A model generated the notes under the pieces. The model saw only the letters and a list, made by a program, of their open reading frames with translations. It had not been told where the DNA came from and did not search any database. From Ahaetulla prasina (lineage: Eukaryota; Chordata; Lepidosauria; Squamata; Colubridae), in assembly GCF_028640845.1 (NCBI RefSeq), contig NC_080543.1:6906459-6970458 (forward strand): DNA of 64,000 nt. The letters run 5' to 3'. A program made the translations under genes and the position numbers. Below, piece after piece: positions 1 to 10,224 of the stretch (position 1 is the first letter of the stretch; the number at the start of each line of letters is the position of its first letter).

Positions 1-168
1 TTAACCAGTGGAACAACTTATCTCCAGAAGTTCTCAATGCTCCAACACTGGAAGTTTTAAAGAAGAGATTGGATAACTATTTGTCTGAAGTGGTGTAGGG
101 TTGGTCTAAGCAGGGGATTGGACTAGAAGACCTCTAAGGTCCCTTCCAACTCTGCTATTCTCTTATCT
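1..168 (+). mobile_element. CR1 LINE, 3' end
   Basis: The window opens inside the last codons of CR1 ORF2 (frame reading NQWNNLSPEVLNAPTLEVLK-like), followed by the CR1 3' UTR signature GGTTGGACTAGAAG...AAGGTCCCTTCCAACTCT and a short (TCTTAT) tail. The copy continues upstream of the window. Confidence 0.85.
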
Positions 169-172
169 TTCG

Positions 173-296
173 TGACCTTCTGACAAGCAAAGACAAAAGG
201 AAGGCCAGGTTCACTTAACAATCGTGTTACTAACTTTTAACAACTGCAATAGAAATTTTGGTCACAATTGTGTTTGTAAGTTGAGGGCTACTTATA
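173..296 (+). mobile_element. Pogo/Tigger-like TIR element, terminal fragment
   Basis: Matches the terminal half of a roughly 390-bp element seen many times here (complete copy 46024-46409): CTTCTGACAAGCAAAG, CACTTAACAA..GTGTTACTAACTT, ending near GTAAGTTGAGGGCTAC. It is followed by a (CTC)n microsatellite at 297-332. Confidence 0.65.
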
Positions 297-417
297 TCTC
301 CTCCTCCTCCTTCTCCTCCTCCTCCTCCTCCTAACTCAGCCAGTTGTCAACTCTACACATCTACTGGCTGCCAAGGACATGATCTTATGCTGAATCAGAC
401 AATTGGTCCATCTAGAC

Positions 418-554
418 CAGTGGTGGGATTCAGCCAGTTCGCACCACTTCGGGAGAACCGGTCGTTAACTTTCTGAGCAGTTTGGTGAACTGGTTGTTGG
501 AAGAAATCATTAGGGGAGAGAACCGGTTGTTAAATTATTTGAATCCCACCACTG
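418..554. mobile_element. hAT MITE H1 (137 bp)
   Basis: Terminal inverted repeats CAGTGGTGGGATTCA and TGAATCCCACCACTG bound a non-coding 137-bp element. An exact 8-bp target duplication ATCTAGAC lies at 410-417 and 555-562. CAG..CTG ends plus an 8-bp duplication identify the hAT superfamily. A second copy is at 15152-15288 and a split copy at 37453-38233. Confidence 0.92.
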
Positions 555-562
555 ATCTAGAC

Positions 563-631
563 CAAAGGGTCTCCAACCTTGTCAACTTTAAGACTTGTGG
601 ACTTCAACTCCCAGAATTCCTCAGCCAACTG
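563..631. mobile_element. hAT MITE H2, short form
   Basis: A 69-bp derivative of the palindromic CAGGGGTCTCCAACCTTG family. It is flanked by ATCTAGAC at 555-562 and again at 632-639, so it shares a target duplication with the neighbouring MITE. Fuller relatives are at 53231-53365 and 59653-59775. Confidence 0.8.
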
Positions 632-639
632 ATCTAGAC

Positions 640-819
640 AACAGAAGCGAGCTCACCTTGTCAGATAGTTTAAAAAGCCAAGAGTAAGGTCTAAATTCAT
701 ACATGAAGGGGAGACTGTCCGAAAAACCTAAGAAGGTTCACTAGACTAAAAAGCTGAAAGAACGTCTCAAAGCAAAGGCCAACAACTTCTATATTCCAGA
801 AACCTCCGTGCCAGCAATC
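640..819. other. Unassigned sequence
   Basis: No open frame or recognised repeat is visible. Confidence 0.4.
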
Positions 820-1605
820 AATAGCCAGATAAACAGAGACTAACACCAAGATTAACACTAGACCAATAACTAAGCTGTAAACAACAACCCAGTCAAGGAA
901 CTCTCAACTCAGGCAAACTATTTGTGCTCTTCTGTATAATGTATAATGTAGCTTTAGTAGATGAACAAGACATTTCATTACCCAAGTAGGTAACATCATC
1001 AGTGCAAGAAGGAGGAGGAGGAGGGGGGGGAAGAGGAGGGGACTGTGGGTCCTTGGTGCTCTCTGAGCTTGGTGGTATTCTTGCAGACATTTCATGACCC
1101 AACTAGGTAAGATCATCAGTGCTAGAAGGGAGGAGGAGGAGGAAGAGGAGGAGGAGGAGAAGGAAGAGGAGGATGGGACTGTGGGTCCTTGGTGCTCTCT
1201 GAGCTTGGTGGTATTCTTGCAGACGTTTCATGACCCAACTAGGTAACAACATCAGAAGGGAATGAGGTTTGCTCTCCGTCTCTATACACGATGGCTTGCC
1301 CTGTTAGTTTGGAATTAATCTTTGCTTATCTGGCTGTTGATTGCTAGCCAGGAGGGGTTGTTGTCTTTTAGCCTTTTGACTGTCTCATTTGAATGATGGT
1401 GCAGATGTGGTTTATCTCTATGTGCCTGTCGATGGCTGATTTGTCTCAATGCCAGGCAAAAATTAACACCAATACTCCAATCAAATAAGTACCAACTCAG
1501 TCAACAGCCTAATCAATGAACCAGCAAGAACACTGCCAGCCACACTGTCAGGGCAAACCTCTTGTATATAAGCAAAGAACAACCACAACTCCAAGACGGA
1601 GTGGC
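820..1605 (-). mobile_element. Penelope-like element (PLE-A) cluster
   Basis: Several pieces of one repeat. At 1304-1460 the minus strand carries remnants of a C-terminal coding end. Three minus-strand copies of the CTGATGA..TTACCTAGTTGGGTAATGAAA motif lie at 969-1002, 1086-1119 and 1223-1254, the last two inside a local tandem duplication of about 138 bp that also carries purine microsatellites (1009-1041, 1126-1174). Pieces at 820-900 and 1450-1590 resemble the plus-strand 3' region near 32520 and 32812. PLE assignment rests on the hammerhead-like core and is tentative. Confidence 0.5.
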
Positions 1606-2524
1606 TGTGGATGCCGGCATCTCGATTCAGTCAGCTGCAGCCGCAGCTGACTGTTGGAGGCGAGTTATTGGCCCCAAAGGAGAGGGTGCGCAACTTAGGG
1701 GTCCTCCTGGATGAGCGGCTGTCGTTTGAAGACCATGTGACGGCCGTCTCCAGGGGGGCCTTCCACCAGGTTCGCCTGGTTCGGCAGTTGCGCCCCTTCC
1801 TTGATCGGGATGCCTTGTGCACAGTCACTCATGCGCTCGTTACCTCTCGCTTGGATTATTGTAATGCTCTCTACATGGGGCTCCCCTTGAGGTGCACTCG
1901 AGGGCTTCAGTTAGTCCAGAATGCAGCTGCGCGGGTGATAGAGGGAGCTTCACGTAGCTCCCATGTAACACCGCTCCTGCGCAGACTGCACTGGCTACCT
2001 GTGGCCTTCCGGGTGCACTTTAAGGTTTTGGTTATGACCTTTAAAGCGCTCCATGGCTTAGGGCCTGGGTACTTACGGGACCGCCTGCTGTTACCACATG
2101 CCTCCCACCGACCCGTACGCTCTCACAGAGAGGGACTTCTCAGGGTGCCGTCCGCCAAGCAATGTCGGGTGGCGGCCCCCAGGAAGATCTTTCTCTGTGG
2201 GGCTCCCACACTCTGGACGAACTTCCCGGGCTTACGCCAAATACCTGACCTTGGACCTTTCGCATGAACTGAAGACACATCTTTTCATTCGGGCTGGCTA
2301 AATTTTATGGATTTTATAATTTTTTATTATGAATTTTAAATGGGGTTTTAGTTTTTCTATACATTTAAAATTTTTAGGCTAATTATAATAAGTTTTTTAA
2401 TTTTGTATTTTATACTGTATATTGTCTTGTTTGTTTTTATTCTGCCTGTACACCGCCCTGAGTCCTTCGGGAGAAGGGCGGTATAAAAATCAAATAAATA
2501 AATAAATAAATAAATAAATAAAAC
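1588..2524 (+). mobile_element. L2-type LINE, 3' part of ORF2 and 3' UTR
   Basis: An open frame from 1611 to 2267 encodes the end of a non-LTR reverse transcriptase: VGGELLAP, RNLGVLLDERLSF, VTHALVTSRLDYCNALYMGLP, LQLVQNAAARV, LLRRLHWLPV and a FKALHGLGPGYL block, all typical of L2 (the 'thumb' and C-terminal region). A frameshift near 2200 moves the final FRHELKTHLFI-like part to another frame. The 3' UTR ends in the hairpin CCGCCCTGAGTCCTTCGGG/AGAAGGGCGG and an (AAAT)n tail. The copy is 5'-truncated and inactive; related copies lie at 4002, 34279, 39866, 54758 and 57951. Confidence 0.9.
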
Positions 2525-2535
2525 TCCCTTCTAGA

Positions 2536-2620
2536 ACTGTTGATGTTCCCTAGTTGGGTGATAAAATGTCGGCAAGAAAACATCCAAGCCCAGAGAGCAC
2601 CAAGGACCCCATCATGGTAG
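2536..2620 (+). mobile_element. PLE-A terminal fragment
   Basis: A degenerate copy of the TTACCTAGTTGGGT..GAAACGTCTGCAAG motif, followed by CCAGAGAGCACCAAGGACCC. The hammerhead-like core is mutated (GTTGATG; ATAAAATGTC). Confidence 0.6.
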
Positions 2621-2648
2621 GTACAACGATAAACCTATATGATAAAAC

Positions 2649-3029
2649 CAGGGGTGGGCTTCAAAATTATTAGCAAGGGGTCCTCTGCCCAGTTGCTGGG
2701 TGGGTGTGGCCATGGTGGGTGTGGCCTAGTTGGCCTCCTGCACCTTGGTGGAGGCGGGATTTGCCCTCCTCGGGCTCCGGAGGCTTTTCTTGAGACTCCA
2801 GGAGGGCGAAAACGGTCTCCCCAGGCTCCAGAGGCTCTTCCCAAACTTCCAGTAGGCCTGTTTTTTGCCCTCCCTGAGCCCCCACATGCGCCCTGCACTT
2901 ACCTGCATCCAAAACGGGCCATGTGGGGACTCCGGGGAGGGGAGGGGTTGGGCGGGGCCAGACAGGAGTGGGATTTGCGGGTTCTCCGAACTGCACAGAA
3001 TCTTAGCCAGAGGTTCTCCCGAACCCCTG
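2649..3029. mobile_element. hAT MITE H3 (381 bp)
   Basis: Starts CAGGGGTGGGCTTCAAA and ends CTCCCGAACCCCTG, with an exact 8-bp duplication GATAAAAC at 2641-2648 and 3030-3037. The interior is GC-rich (GGTGTGGCC..GGGCGGGGCCAG) with no transposase coding. Confidence 0.88.
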
Positions 3030-3048
3030 GATAAAACCATAAGTTATA

Positions 3049-3326
3049 AGCCTCTTGTGGCTCAACGGGCTAATGCAGTCTGTTATTAACACAGCTGCCT
3101 GCAATTACAATTACTGCAGGTTCGAGTCCCACCAGGCCCAAGATCAACTCAGCCTTCCATCCTTTATAAGGTAGGTAAAATGAGGACCCAGATTGTTGGG
3201 GGGGGGGCAATAAAAGTTGACTTTGTATATAATATACAAATGGATGAGACTATTGCCTTACACAATGTAAGCCTCCCTGAGTCTTCGGAGAAGGGCGGGA
3301 TATAAATTCAAATTAAAAAAAAAAAG
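3049..3326 (+). mobile_element. tRNA-derived SINE with L2-like 3' tail
   Basis: The head has pol III boxes (GTGGCTCAACGGG as A box, GGTTCGAGTCC as B box). The body reads CAGCCTTCCATCCTTTATAAGG...AATGAGGACCCAGATTGTTGG. The tail CTCCCTGAGTCTTCGGAGAAGGGCGGGATATAAAT ends in poly-A. The tail hairpin is nearly that of the L2 copies, suggesting mobilisation by L2. Eight copies occur in the window. Confidence 0.88.
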
Positions 3327-4001
3327 TATGTTTAATTGTGTGTAATTGCCCACAATTTCCTTCCAGTGTTTTGGGGACAACTGTGGGAAATTAAGAGAAC
3401 GGCTAGGGTGAACTTTTCGGATCTGTTTGGAACTTCTGCCAGCAAAACCAGCCAGATTCTCCTGACGAAAGGAGATTTATTTTTTTTTTCCTCCCCAGGA
3501 AAAAATTCGCACATTTCCTGTCACTTAGATTTGGCCTTGAATTGAAGGACATCCACCGTTCTTCTTCTTCTTCCATTCCAAACTTCACAGATATTTCGCT
3601 CCAGAGGCATTTTTGTTTCTCCCGCTGCTTTCCCAGTGAGTTTCTAATTCAGACCTCTCGGTTTTTTAATGACTACGGTCAATAATATCTTCTTTTAAGG
3701 GTTTCATTCTCTGGTTGTTTTTGGGTTTTTTTTGTTTTCAAGACAGGTTTGATGAGCTGTGTTTAATTGCCTCCGTTACGTGCGAATAATAAACGCATTT
3801 CTTAAATAAGGAGCCCTGCAAGTCACTTACTTGCAGGGCCAAAAATTTAATTCACGCCTTTTCCAAAACCAGGGACTATCCTAAGGCAATGGGTTGGAAA
3901 GGGGAATATATTTGAATAACTAAATAAAATTATGGAGTATTCATTGATTCCTGGAAATGATCCTGAGAATAAAATTTGCTGGAGGGTTGTTCTGGAGGGT
4001 A
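3327..4001. other. Unassigned, low-repeat segment
   Basis: Short open frames only, none with a recognisable domain. A small hairpin with 11-bp arms (GCCCTGCAAGT/ACTTGCAGGGC) lies at 3812-3838. Confidence 0.4.
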
Positions 4002-4895
4002 AGTTTATTTATTTATTTATTTATTTATTCGATTTTTATACCGCCCTTCTCCCGAAGGACTCAGGGCGTTGTACAGCCAAATAAAAAAGCGCAATATATA
4101 CATTAAAACAAGACTAAAACAAACATATTACAAAATGGCCAAAAATTAAAAAAATTTAAAACATTTAAAATCGTTTAAAAACCCTAAAATATAAATAACC
4201 CCGGATTAAAATTTAATTAGACCAGTCCCGCTTGAATAAATAGATGCGTTTTCAGCTCACGGCGAAAAGTCCGAAGATCAGGCACTTGACGTAAACCAGG
4301 GGGAAGTTCGTTTCAGAGGGTAGGTGCTCCAACAGAGAAGGCCCTTCCCCTGGGGGCCACCAGCCGACATTGCTTGGCGGATGGCACCCTGAGAAGACCC
4401 TCTCTGTGTGAGCGTACAGGTCAGTGGAAGGCATAGGGTAACAGCAGGCGGTCCCGTAAGTACCCGGGCCCTAAGCCATGGAGCACTTTAAAGGTGGTAA
4501 CCAAAATCTTAAAGTGCACCCGAAAGACCACAGGAAGCCAGTGCAAACTGCGCAGGAGCGGTGTTACATGGGAGCAACGAGTGGCTCCCACTATTACCCG
4601 CGCAGCTGCATTCTGAACTAGCTAAAGCCTCCGGGTGCACTTCAAGGGCAGCCCCATGTAGAGAGCATTGCAATAATCCAAACGGGAAGTGACAAGAGCA
4701 TGAGTGACCGTGCATAAGGCATCCCGGTCAAGGAAGGGGCGCAACTGGCGGACCAAGCGTACTTGGTGAAAGGCCCTCCTGGAGACGGCCGCCAAGTGAT
4801 CGTCAAACGACAGCCGCCCATCCAAGAGGACGCCCAAGTTGCGCACCTTTTCCGTTGGGGCCAATAACTCGCCCCCCACAGTCAGCCGCTTACAC
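4002..4895 (-). mobile_element. L2-type LINE, 3' part
   Basis: Minus-strand copy. The (ATTT)n tail and CCGCCCTTCTCCCGAAGGAC hairpin are at 4002-4075, and coding remnants extend to 4895. Frame 4622-4879 encodes GGELLAPTEKVRNLGVLLDG..VTHALVTSRLDYCNALYMGLPLK before breaking; 4252-4434 encodes a C-terminal part in another frame. Frameshifted and inactive. Confidence 0.88.
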
Positions 4896-4953
4896 TTTCA
4901 TGTAAGTTCACTTACATCCTCCATGGATACAAAACCAATGTAACAATTATGTA

Positions 4954-5332
4954 CAGACCATTCTCGACTTACAACGGTTTGTTTAGTGACCATCCGAAGT
5001 TACGATGGCACTGAAAAAAAAAGTGACTGAGGACCGTTTTTTTTCACACTAATGACCGTTGCAGCTTCGTCCCTGTGGTCATGTGATCAAAACCGAGACG
5101 CGAGGCAACTGACCTACTTTATGACGGGTCCCAGTGTCCCGTGATCCCCTTTTGCAACCTTCTGACAAGCCAAGCCAATGGGGAGGCCCCGAGTCACTTA
5201 ACAACTGTGTTGCTAACTTAACAACGGCAGTGCTTCACTGAACAACGGTGGCAAGAAAGATGTGACTTGCTTAACAACTGCCTCGCTTAGCAGCAGAAAT
5301 TTTAGGCTCACTTACAATCATGAGGGCTAGCC
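4954..5332 (+). mobile_element. Pogo/Tigger-like TIR element, near full length
   Basis: Runs from CAGACCATTCTCGACTTACAAC through GGCACTGAAAAAAAAAGTGAC, GGTCATGTGATCAAAACC and CTTCTGACAAGCC to TCACTTACAATCATGAGGGCTAG. The order matches the complete copy at 46024-46409 in reverse. Confidence 0.75.
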
Positions 5333-5799
5333 GCGTTTCAGCTGAATTTGAAGAAAAGCTTTCTAGCAATATGACCATTTGCTCAAAAAAAGCGGTGGAC
5401 GTTAAATGTGCTTGCGGGGAGGTTGAGCAGCCCTAGTTTAGCTTGGAGCCCAGCACTCGGCAGAGGGTTGGACCTGATGGCCTCAAGGATCCCTTCTTAA
5501 TCTAGCACTGCACGATTCGAACGCCGGCAAGACCCAGTCCGTTTGGGAATTCGAAACATCTGGCGGGATTAAAGGTCTCGCAGCTGACCACATCCAGTCT
5601 ACAAGAAGCATATGGAGGGAACTGGGCTCTGAAGCTGGGAGCCAGTTAAAAAAGAAAATCACAGGTTTGTCTGTAAAAAAAACCTGCTTCTTCTTCTTCT
5701 GGGATTCATTCTTAAGCGATAAAGGCATAAACTTCGCTTCTTCATTTGAGAATCTCTCTTTTGTTTTTCACCATTTGAAAGTCCATTTCAAATTTTTTT
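5333..5799. other. Unassigned segment with a CR1 relic
   Basis: At 5465-5505, GGGTTGGACCTGATGGCCTC..GGATCCCTTCTTAATCTAG resembles an old CR1 3' end. The rest is unrecognised. Confidence 0.4.
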
Positions 5800-6965
5800 T
5801 CTTCTTTTCCTCCCTTCCTTCCTTCTCTCTTTCCATCTTCCTTCCTACGTTGCTCCTTCCTCCTCCCCTTCTCTTCCTACTCCTTCTCTCCCTTTATTAT
5901 CCTTCCTTCCTTCACCTCCCCCCTCCTTCCATCTTCCTTCCTACATTCCTCCTCCCATTCTCTTCCTTGTCCTTCCCTCCCTTTATTTTCCTTCCTTCCT
6001 TCCTTCCTTCCTTCCTTCCTTCCTTCCTTCCTTCCTTCCTTCCCCTCCCTCCCTCCTTCCATCTTCCTTCCTACATTCCTCCTCCCTTTCTCTTCCTTGT
6101 CCTTCCTTCCTTCCTCCTTCCTTCTCTTCCTACTCCTTCCCTCCCTTTATTTTCCTTCCTTTCTTCCTTCCTTCCCCTCCCTCCCTCCTTCCATCTTCCT
6201 TCCTACATTCCTCCTCCCCTTCTCTTCCTTGTCCTTCCCTCCCTTTATTTTCCTTCCTTCCTTCCTTCCTTCCTTCTTTCCCCTCCCTCCCTCCTTCCCT
6301 CTTCCTTCCTACCTTCCTCCTCCCTTTCTCTTCCTTGGCCTTCCTTCCTTCCTCCCTTCCCCTCCTTCCTTCCTTCCTCCTCCTTCTCTTCCTTGTCCTT
6401 CCCTCCTTTATTTTCCTTCCTTCCTTCTTTCCTTCCTTCCTTCCCCTCCCTCCCTCCTTCCATCTTCCTTCCTACATTCCTCCTCCCTTTCTCTTCCTTG
6501 TCCTTCCTTCCTTCCTCCCTTCCCCTCCCTCCTTCCATCTTCCTTCCTACATTCCTCCTCCCCTTCTCTTCCTTGTCCTTCCCTCCCTCCTCCTTCCTTC
6601 CTTCCCTCCTCCTCCTTACATCTTCCTTCCTACATTCCTCCTCCTTCTCTTCCTCCTCCTTCCCTCCTTTTATTTTCCTTCCTTCCTTCCTTCCTTCCTT
6701 CCTTCCTTCCTTCCCTCCCTCCCTCCCTCCTTCCCTCTTCCTTCCTACATTCCTCCTCCCCTTCTCTTCCTTGTCCTTCCCTCCCTTTATTTTCCTTCCT
6801 TCCTTCCTTCCTTCCCCTCCCTCCCTCCTTACATCTTCCTTCCTACATTCCTCCTCCCTTTCTCTTCCTTCCTTCCTTCCTTCCTTCCTTCCTTCCTTCC
6901 TTCCTTCCTTCCTTCCTTCCCCTCCCTCACTCCTTCCATCTTCCTTCCTACATTCCTCCTCCCCT
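5800..6965. repeat. Polypyrimidine VNTR, (CCTT)n with higher-order units
   Basis: About 1.15 kb of C/T on the plus strand. Beyond the CCTT tetramer, a longer unit recurs about 11 times with anchors TTCCTACATTCCTCCTCC, TCTTCCTTGTCCTTCCCTCC and TTTATTTTCCTTCC, in units of roughly 75-140 bp. Long open frames here are low-complexity Ser/Leu/Pro/Phe translations and not genes. Confidence 0.95.
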
Positions 6966-7424
6966 AAACTCCTTTTAGTATAACCTTGTACACTGTTGGG
7001 TGAGAGAGAGACCTCGCATTCAGGAACATTTCGTACTGCTCGCCAGCTGCTAAGCAGGCACTGAATAAACGCTTTTGGATAACAGTGCAGCCTTGTTTAC
7101 TTCCACGCTGCCAACGTGTGGCTTGGTGGGTGGGTGGGTCAAGACCACGGCCCTCCTCATCTGCTGGAGATAAATGCTGGAACATTCCAAGAATCTCTAC
7201 TTCCTTCATAAAACTCTGGTTGACTTCAGGACAGGATACAGCGGTGTTGATCAGGAGAAGGTATTATATAAACTTTGTCAAGAGGCATGAAACTATGGGA
7301 ACCTAATCAACAATAGCCTTATACTGTTTATATTTTGTTTTCTATTTCTATTGATTGCCCATGTGTACCAATTTTCCCCAGACTGCATAGTATTCTGGCT
7401 TAGTGTACAGTAGTGGCCAAAATT
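6966..7424. other. Unassigned segment
   Basis: No repeat family or domain recognised. AATAAA at about 7064 is isolated. Confidence 0.35.
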
Positions 7425-7454
7425 GTGGAAATTACAACGGCACTGAAAAAATGC

Positions 7455-8139
7455 CAGAGATGGTATTCAGCTGGTTCAGACCGGTTCGGACGAACCGGTA
7501 GCAGAGATCGCAGGTGGGCCTGCTTGTTGTGGTCCACCAGCAGCCTGTGGAGCTGGCAACGGAGTCGGATGAGGCTGAGGTGAGGCCAGGGCCTCCAGAG
7601 ACTGATAGTAGTGAGGCAGAGGAACAGGAGGAGCCTGTTCCTAATGCACGCATGAGAAGAGCTGCCAGAAGGCAAGAGCAGCTCAAGCAGAGAGGACGAC
7701 TCAGGAGTAGGGCCAAGAGATGGTTGACCCCTCCCATAAGGCTTAGAACAGACCAGCAACGGCGTTTGAGCTTTGCCGGAAAACAACGTTGATAGCTTCA
7801 TCTTGCTGCATTTGTTTTGTATCGGTGCCTTCTGAACTTTTGCCAAGAAAGGCCTTTGGCAGTTTGCCTAACTGGACCAAGGTTTGTGAGATAACTGAGG
7901 AATTTGTGTTGGGAGGCATTTGTTTTAATTTGAGTTGAACGACGCTGGGAATGAAGTAATTCTCAGCTGTTCGAATAAAGTTTGTTTTTTCCACGGACTG
8001 AGTTTCCTACTACCTACTTGGGCCTGGGTCACAACACTGCCCACCCGCCCCAACGCTATGCCGTCCTACGTTTTTGAGGCCGGTGGAAGGTGCGCGTGCA
8101 CGGCGAACCAGTGGTCACAATAACTGACACCCACCTCTG
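7455..8139. mobile_element. hAT MITE H7, interrupted by an LTR
   Basis: Starts CAGAGATGGTATTCAGCTGG and ends CACCCACCTCTG. The body carries GACCGGTTCG..GAACCGGTAGC. The right flank is CTTATGAC; the left flank does not match it, so the target duplication is lost on one side. Copies with the same left junction recur near 18179. Confidence 0.7.
7525..8036 (+). mobile_element. Solo LTR, family C
   Basis: Starts TGTTGTGGTCC and ends GGGTCACAACA (TG..CA ends), with a 5-bp duplication CTGCT/CTGCC (one mismatch) at 7520-7524 and 8037-8041. An acidic-then-basic frame (EAEEQEEPVPNARMRRAARR) occupies the first half, and AATAAA lies at about 7974. No internal retroelement sequence remains. Family relatives: 18251, 57278, 62061. 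Confidence 0.85.
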
Positions 8140-8469
8140 CTTATGACTGTTTTTCACACTTATGACCATTGTGGCCTCTGCATGGTCACGCGATCAAAAT
8201 TCAGACGCTTGTCAACCAGTTCATATTTTTGACGGTTGCGGGATCCCCTCGTGTGATCTTCCGACGAGCAAAGTCAATAGGCAAGACAGGCTCACTTAAC
8301 GACCGTGCCAAGAAAGGTCTTAAAGTGGGACAAAATTCCTAACCTGCCCCCCACAGAAATTTGGGGCTCAGTTCTGGCTGTAGCAGGTTCGTGGTGGCTG
8401 ATTTTTGTGTTGGGTAAGTAAGGCGTATTATTTGACGTGTTTGGGGAAAGGCACCCTCACAAACCGTAC

Positions 8470-8990
8470 TGTTGTGTCTTGCCCGCCCTCAGAGCAGCCG
8501 GGGCCTTCTTACCTGCTCCCGAACACTGAGGAATGTATGCCTCCCGGCCCAAGTCCTGGCTCCATGCCCAAGCAGGCTGCAGAGGAGGGAGCATCCCCCG
8601 GCCCCAGCCCTGACTCCATGCCCAGGCAAACGGAGCAGCTAGACCCCTCCCCCTCCTCCACAGCAGGTGAGCCTGAGGAGGGTTTACTCCCAACAACAGC
8701 TGATTGGAGTGACCCTCGCATCAGAAGATTGGAGAGGCGGAGGCAACAGAAGGAAGGGAGGGGCAGGCCTTAATGAGTGCTGAGTCATGGAGCCACACCC
8801 CATGGCCTATATAAAGGATCTACTTTCTGGCAGTCTCTGAGTCAGGCAAAGTCGAACTTATCTTGCTGAAGTCACTTACTGGTCTCCTGCCTGCTCTGAG
8901 GACTTTGCTAGGACTTTGGGCAGAGCTGCAGAGGCACGCCTGATTCGGATTTCCCTGACCCAGCCGTCAGCGGAGGAGTGGGACACGACA
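8470..8990 (+). mobile_element. Solo LTR, family B
   Basis: Starts TGTTGTGTCTTG and ends GGGACACGACA, with an exact 5-bp duplication CGTAC at 8465-8469 and 8991-8995. A TATA box (CCTATATAAAGG) lies near 8808. Upstream of it a frame ends in DPRIRRLERRRQQKEGRGRP. The 521-bp length fits an LTR. Relatives: 20397-20943 and 53769-54313. Confidence 0.9.
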
Positions 8991-9274
8991 CGTACACTGA
9001 ATACGCAGATTGCCTGCGAAGCCTTCAATTTCAATTTGTAACAGGCGATGGCTTTATCATTGTTTGACTGACGCATTAGTTTACAGAGAACAAGTTCACG
9101 GTCATCTTTAAGGAGCTTTTCGTTTGAAAAAGGAAGAGGAGGAACGGAGTGGGAGAATCTATACAACTCTTAACACAATGCATAGAGAGAGGGAAGTGTT
9201 TCGATGGCCTGGATAAATCGTCTCCCAGTGGGAGCAAGAATTTTCCTTGCTAAACGAAGTGGTGCTAGACGGAT
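8991..9274. other. Unassigned segment
   Basis: No recognised repeat; the sequence between the LTR and the next LINE. Confidence 0.35.
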
Positions 9275-9870
9275 TCTCAAATACAGCTCCTCTGCCTGGA
9301 CCCCCTGCACTGTATATCGGACATTAATACTATCGAACGGAGTCCACAAATATTTCACAAGAAGAGTCCTCCACTCCTCTGCTCTCAACAGAATACCTTA
9401 TGCCACTAAGCTCAAAATTTTGGCCTTGGACAACTTAGAACTACGCCGCCTTCGGTCTGACCTAAGCGCAGTACACAAAATTATCCGCTACAATGTCCTA
9501 CCAGACAATGAATACTTCAGCCTCAACCAAAACAATACAAGAGCACACAATAGATACAAACTCAAAGTAAAACCGCTCCAAATTCGATTGCAGAAAACAC
9601 GACTTCAGCAACAGAGTGGTCAATGCCTGGAATGCACTACCTGACTCTGTGGTTTCTTCCCCAAACCCCCAAAACTTTAACCTTAGACTGTCTACTCTTG
9701 ACCTCACCCCATTCCCAAGAGGTCTGTAAGGGGCGTGCATAAGAGCACCAGCGTGCCTACCGTCCCTGTCCTACTGTCCTCATTTATTCGTATCCATTTC
9801 CTGCATTCATAATCATGTCTATACTTTTATATCTGTTATCCTATACATGTTTGACAAAATAAAATGCTTA
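9275..9870 (+). mobile_element. CR1/Jockey-group LINE (TGTGACAAAATAAA-tail type), 3' end
   Basis: Coding remnants in frame 9204-9644 include KYFTRRVLHSS, IPYATKLKIL, LELRRLRSDLS and NTRAHNRYKL; a frameshift precedes a LPDSVVSS-like end. The 3' UTR has GTGCATAAGAGCAC, GTGCCTACCGT and a final TTGACAAAATAAA. This is the C-terminal end of a non-LTR polymerase; the exact clade (CR1, Rex1 or other) is not settled. Relatives: 27905, 31583, 37528. Confidence 0.78.
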
Positions 9871-9907
9871 TACTTACTGATACTAAACTCTACTCATTTT
9901 TTTGGCC

Positions 9908-10165
9908 ACGGTTGTTCAGCCCATCGATGCCGTCGTTCCGTGAATCATACGGTCATTAAGCAAATCTGGCTCTCCCCCCCCCATTGATTCATTGCAGCTG
10001 GGAAGGTAGCAAAAGACAATCACACACCGCGAGACACCACAACCATTGCAAAAAATATGCCTGTTGCCAACGCCTGAGTGTTGATTGTGCGACCACGGGG
10101 ACGCGGCAGTGGTTCTAAGCGTAAGCAGCTTCGGTTGGTACTGCTGTAACTTTGAAAGGAATGGA
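9908..10165 (-). mobile_element. Pogo/Tigger-like element, degenerate
   Basis: GGTCATTAAGCAAATCTGGCT, CATTGATT.., GTTGCCAACGC and TGCTGTAACTTTGAAAGG match the minus orientation of the family. Confidence 0.6.
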
Positions 10166-10224
10166 AGGAAGACTGACTGCACCTAATTTAATTTTCCTGA
10201 TCTGGATGGTAAGAAGGGTGAGGC

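Larger units (their letters stand above)
7425..8381 (+). mobile_element. Pogo/Tigger-like element carrying a nested insertion
   Basis: Left part 7425-7454 (TTACAACGGCACTGAAAAAA) and right part 8140-8381 (CTTATGACTGTTTTTCACACTTATGACC..ACAGAAATTTGGGGCTCA) belong to one element. They are separated by a hAT insertion that itself holds a solo LTR. Confidence 0.75.

Noticed and set aside
5667..6983. 438-codon open frame on the plus strand
   Set aside because: Entirely Ser/Leu/Pro/Phe from C/T simple repeat; other frames over the same tract are also open.
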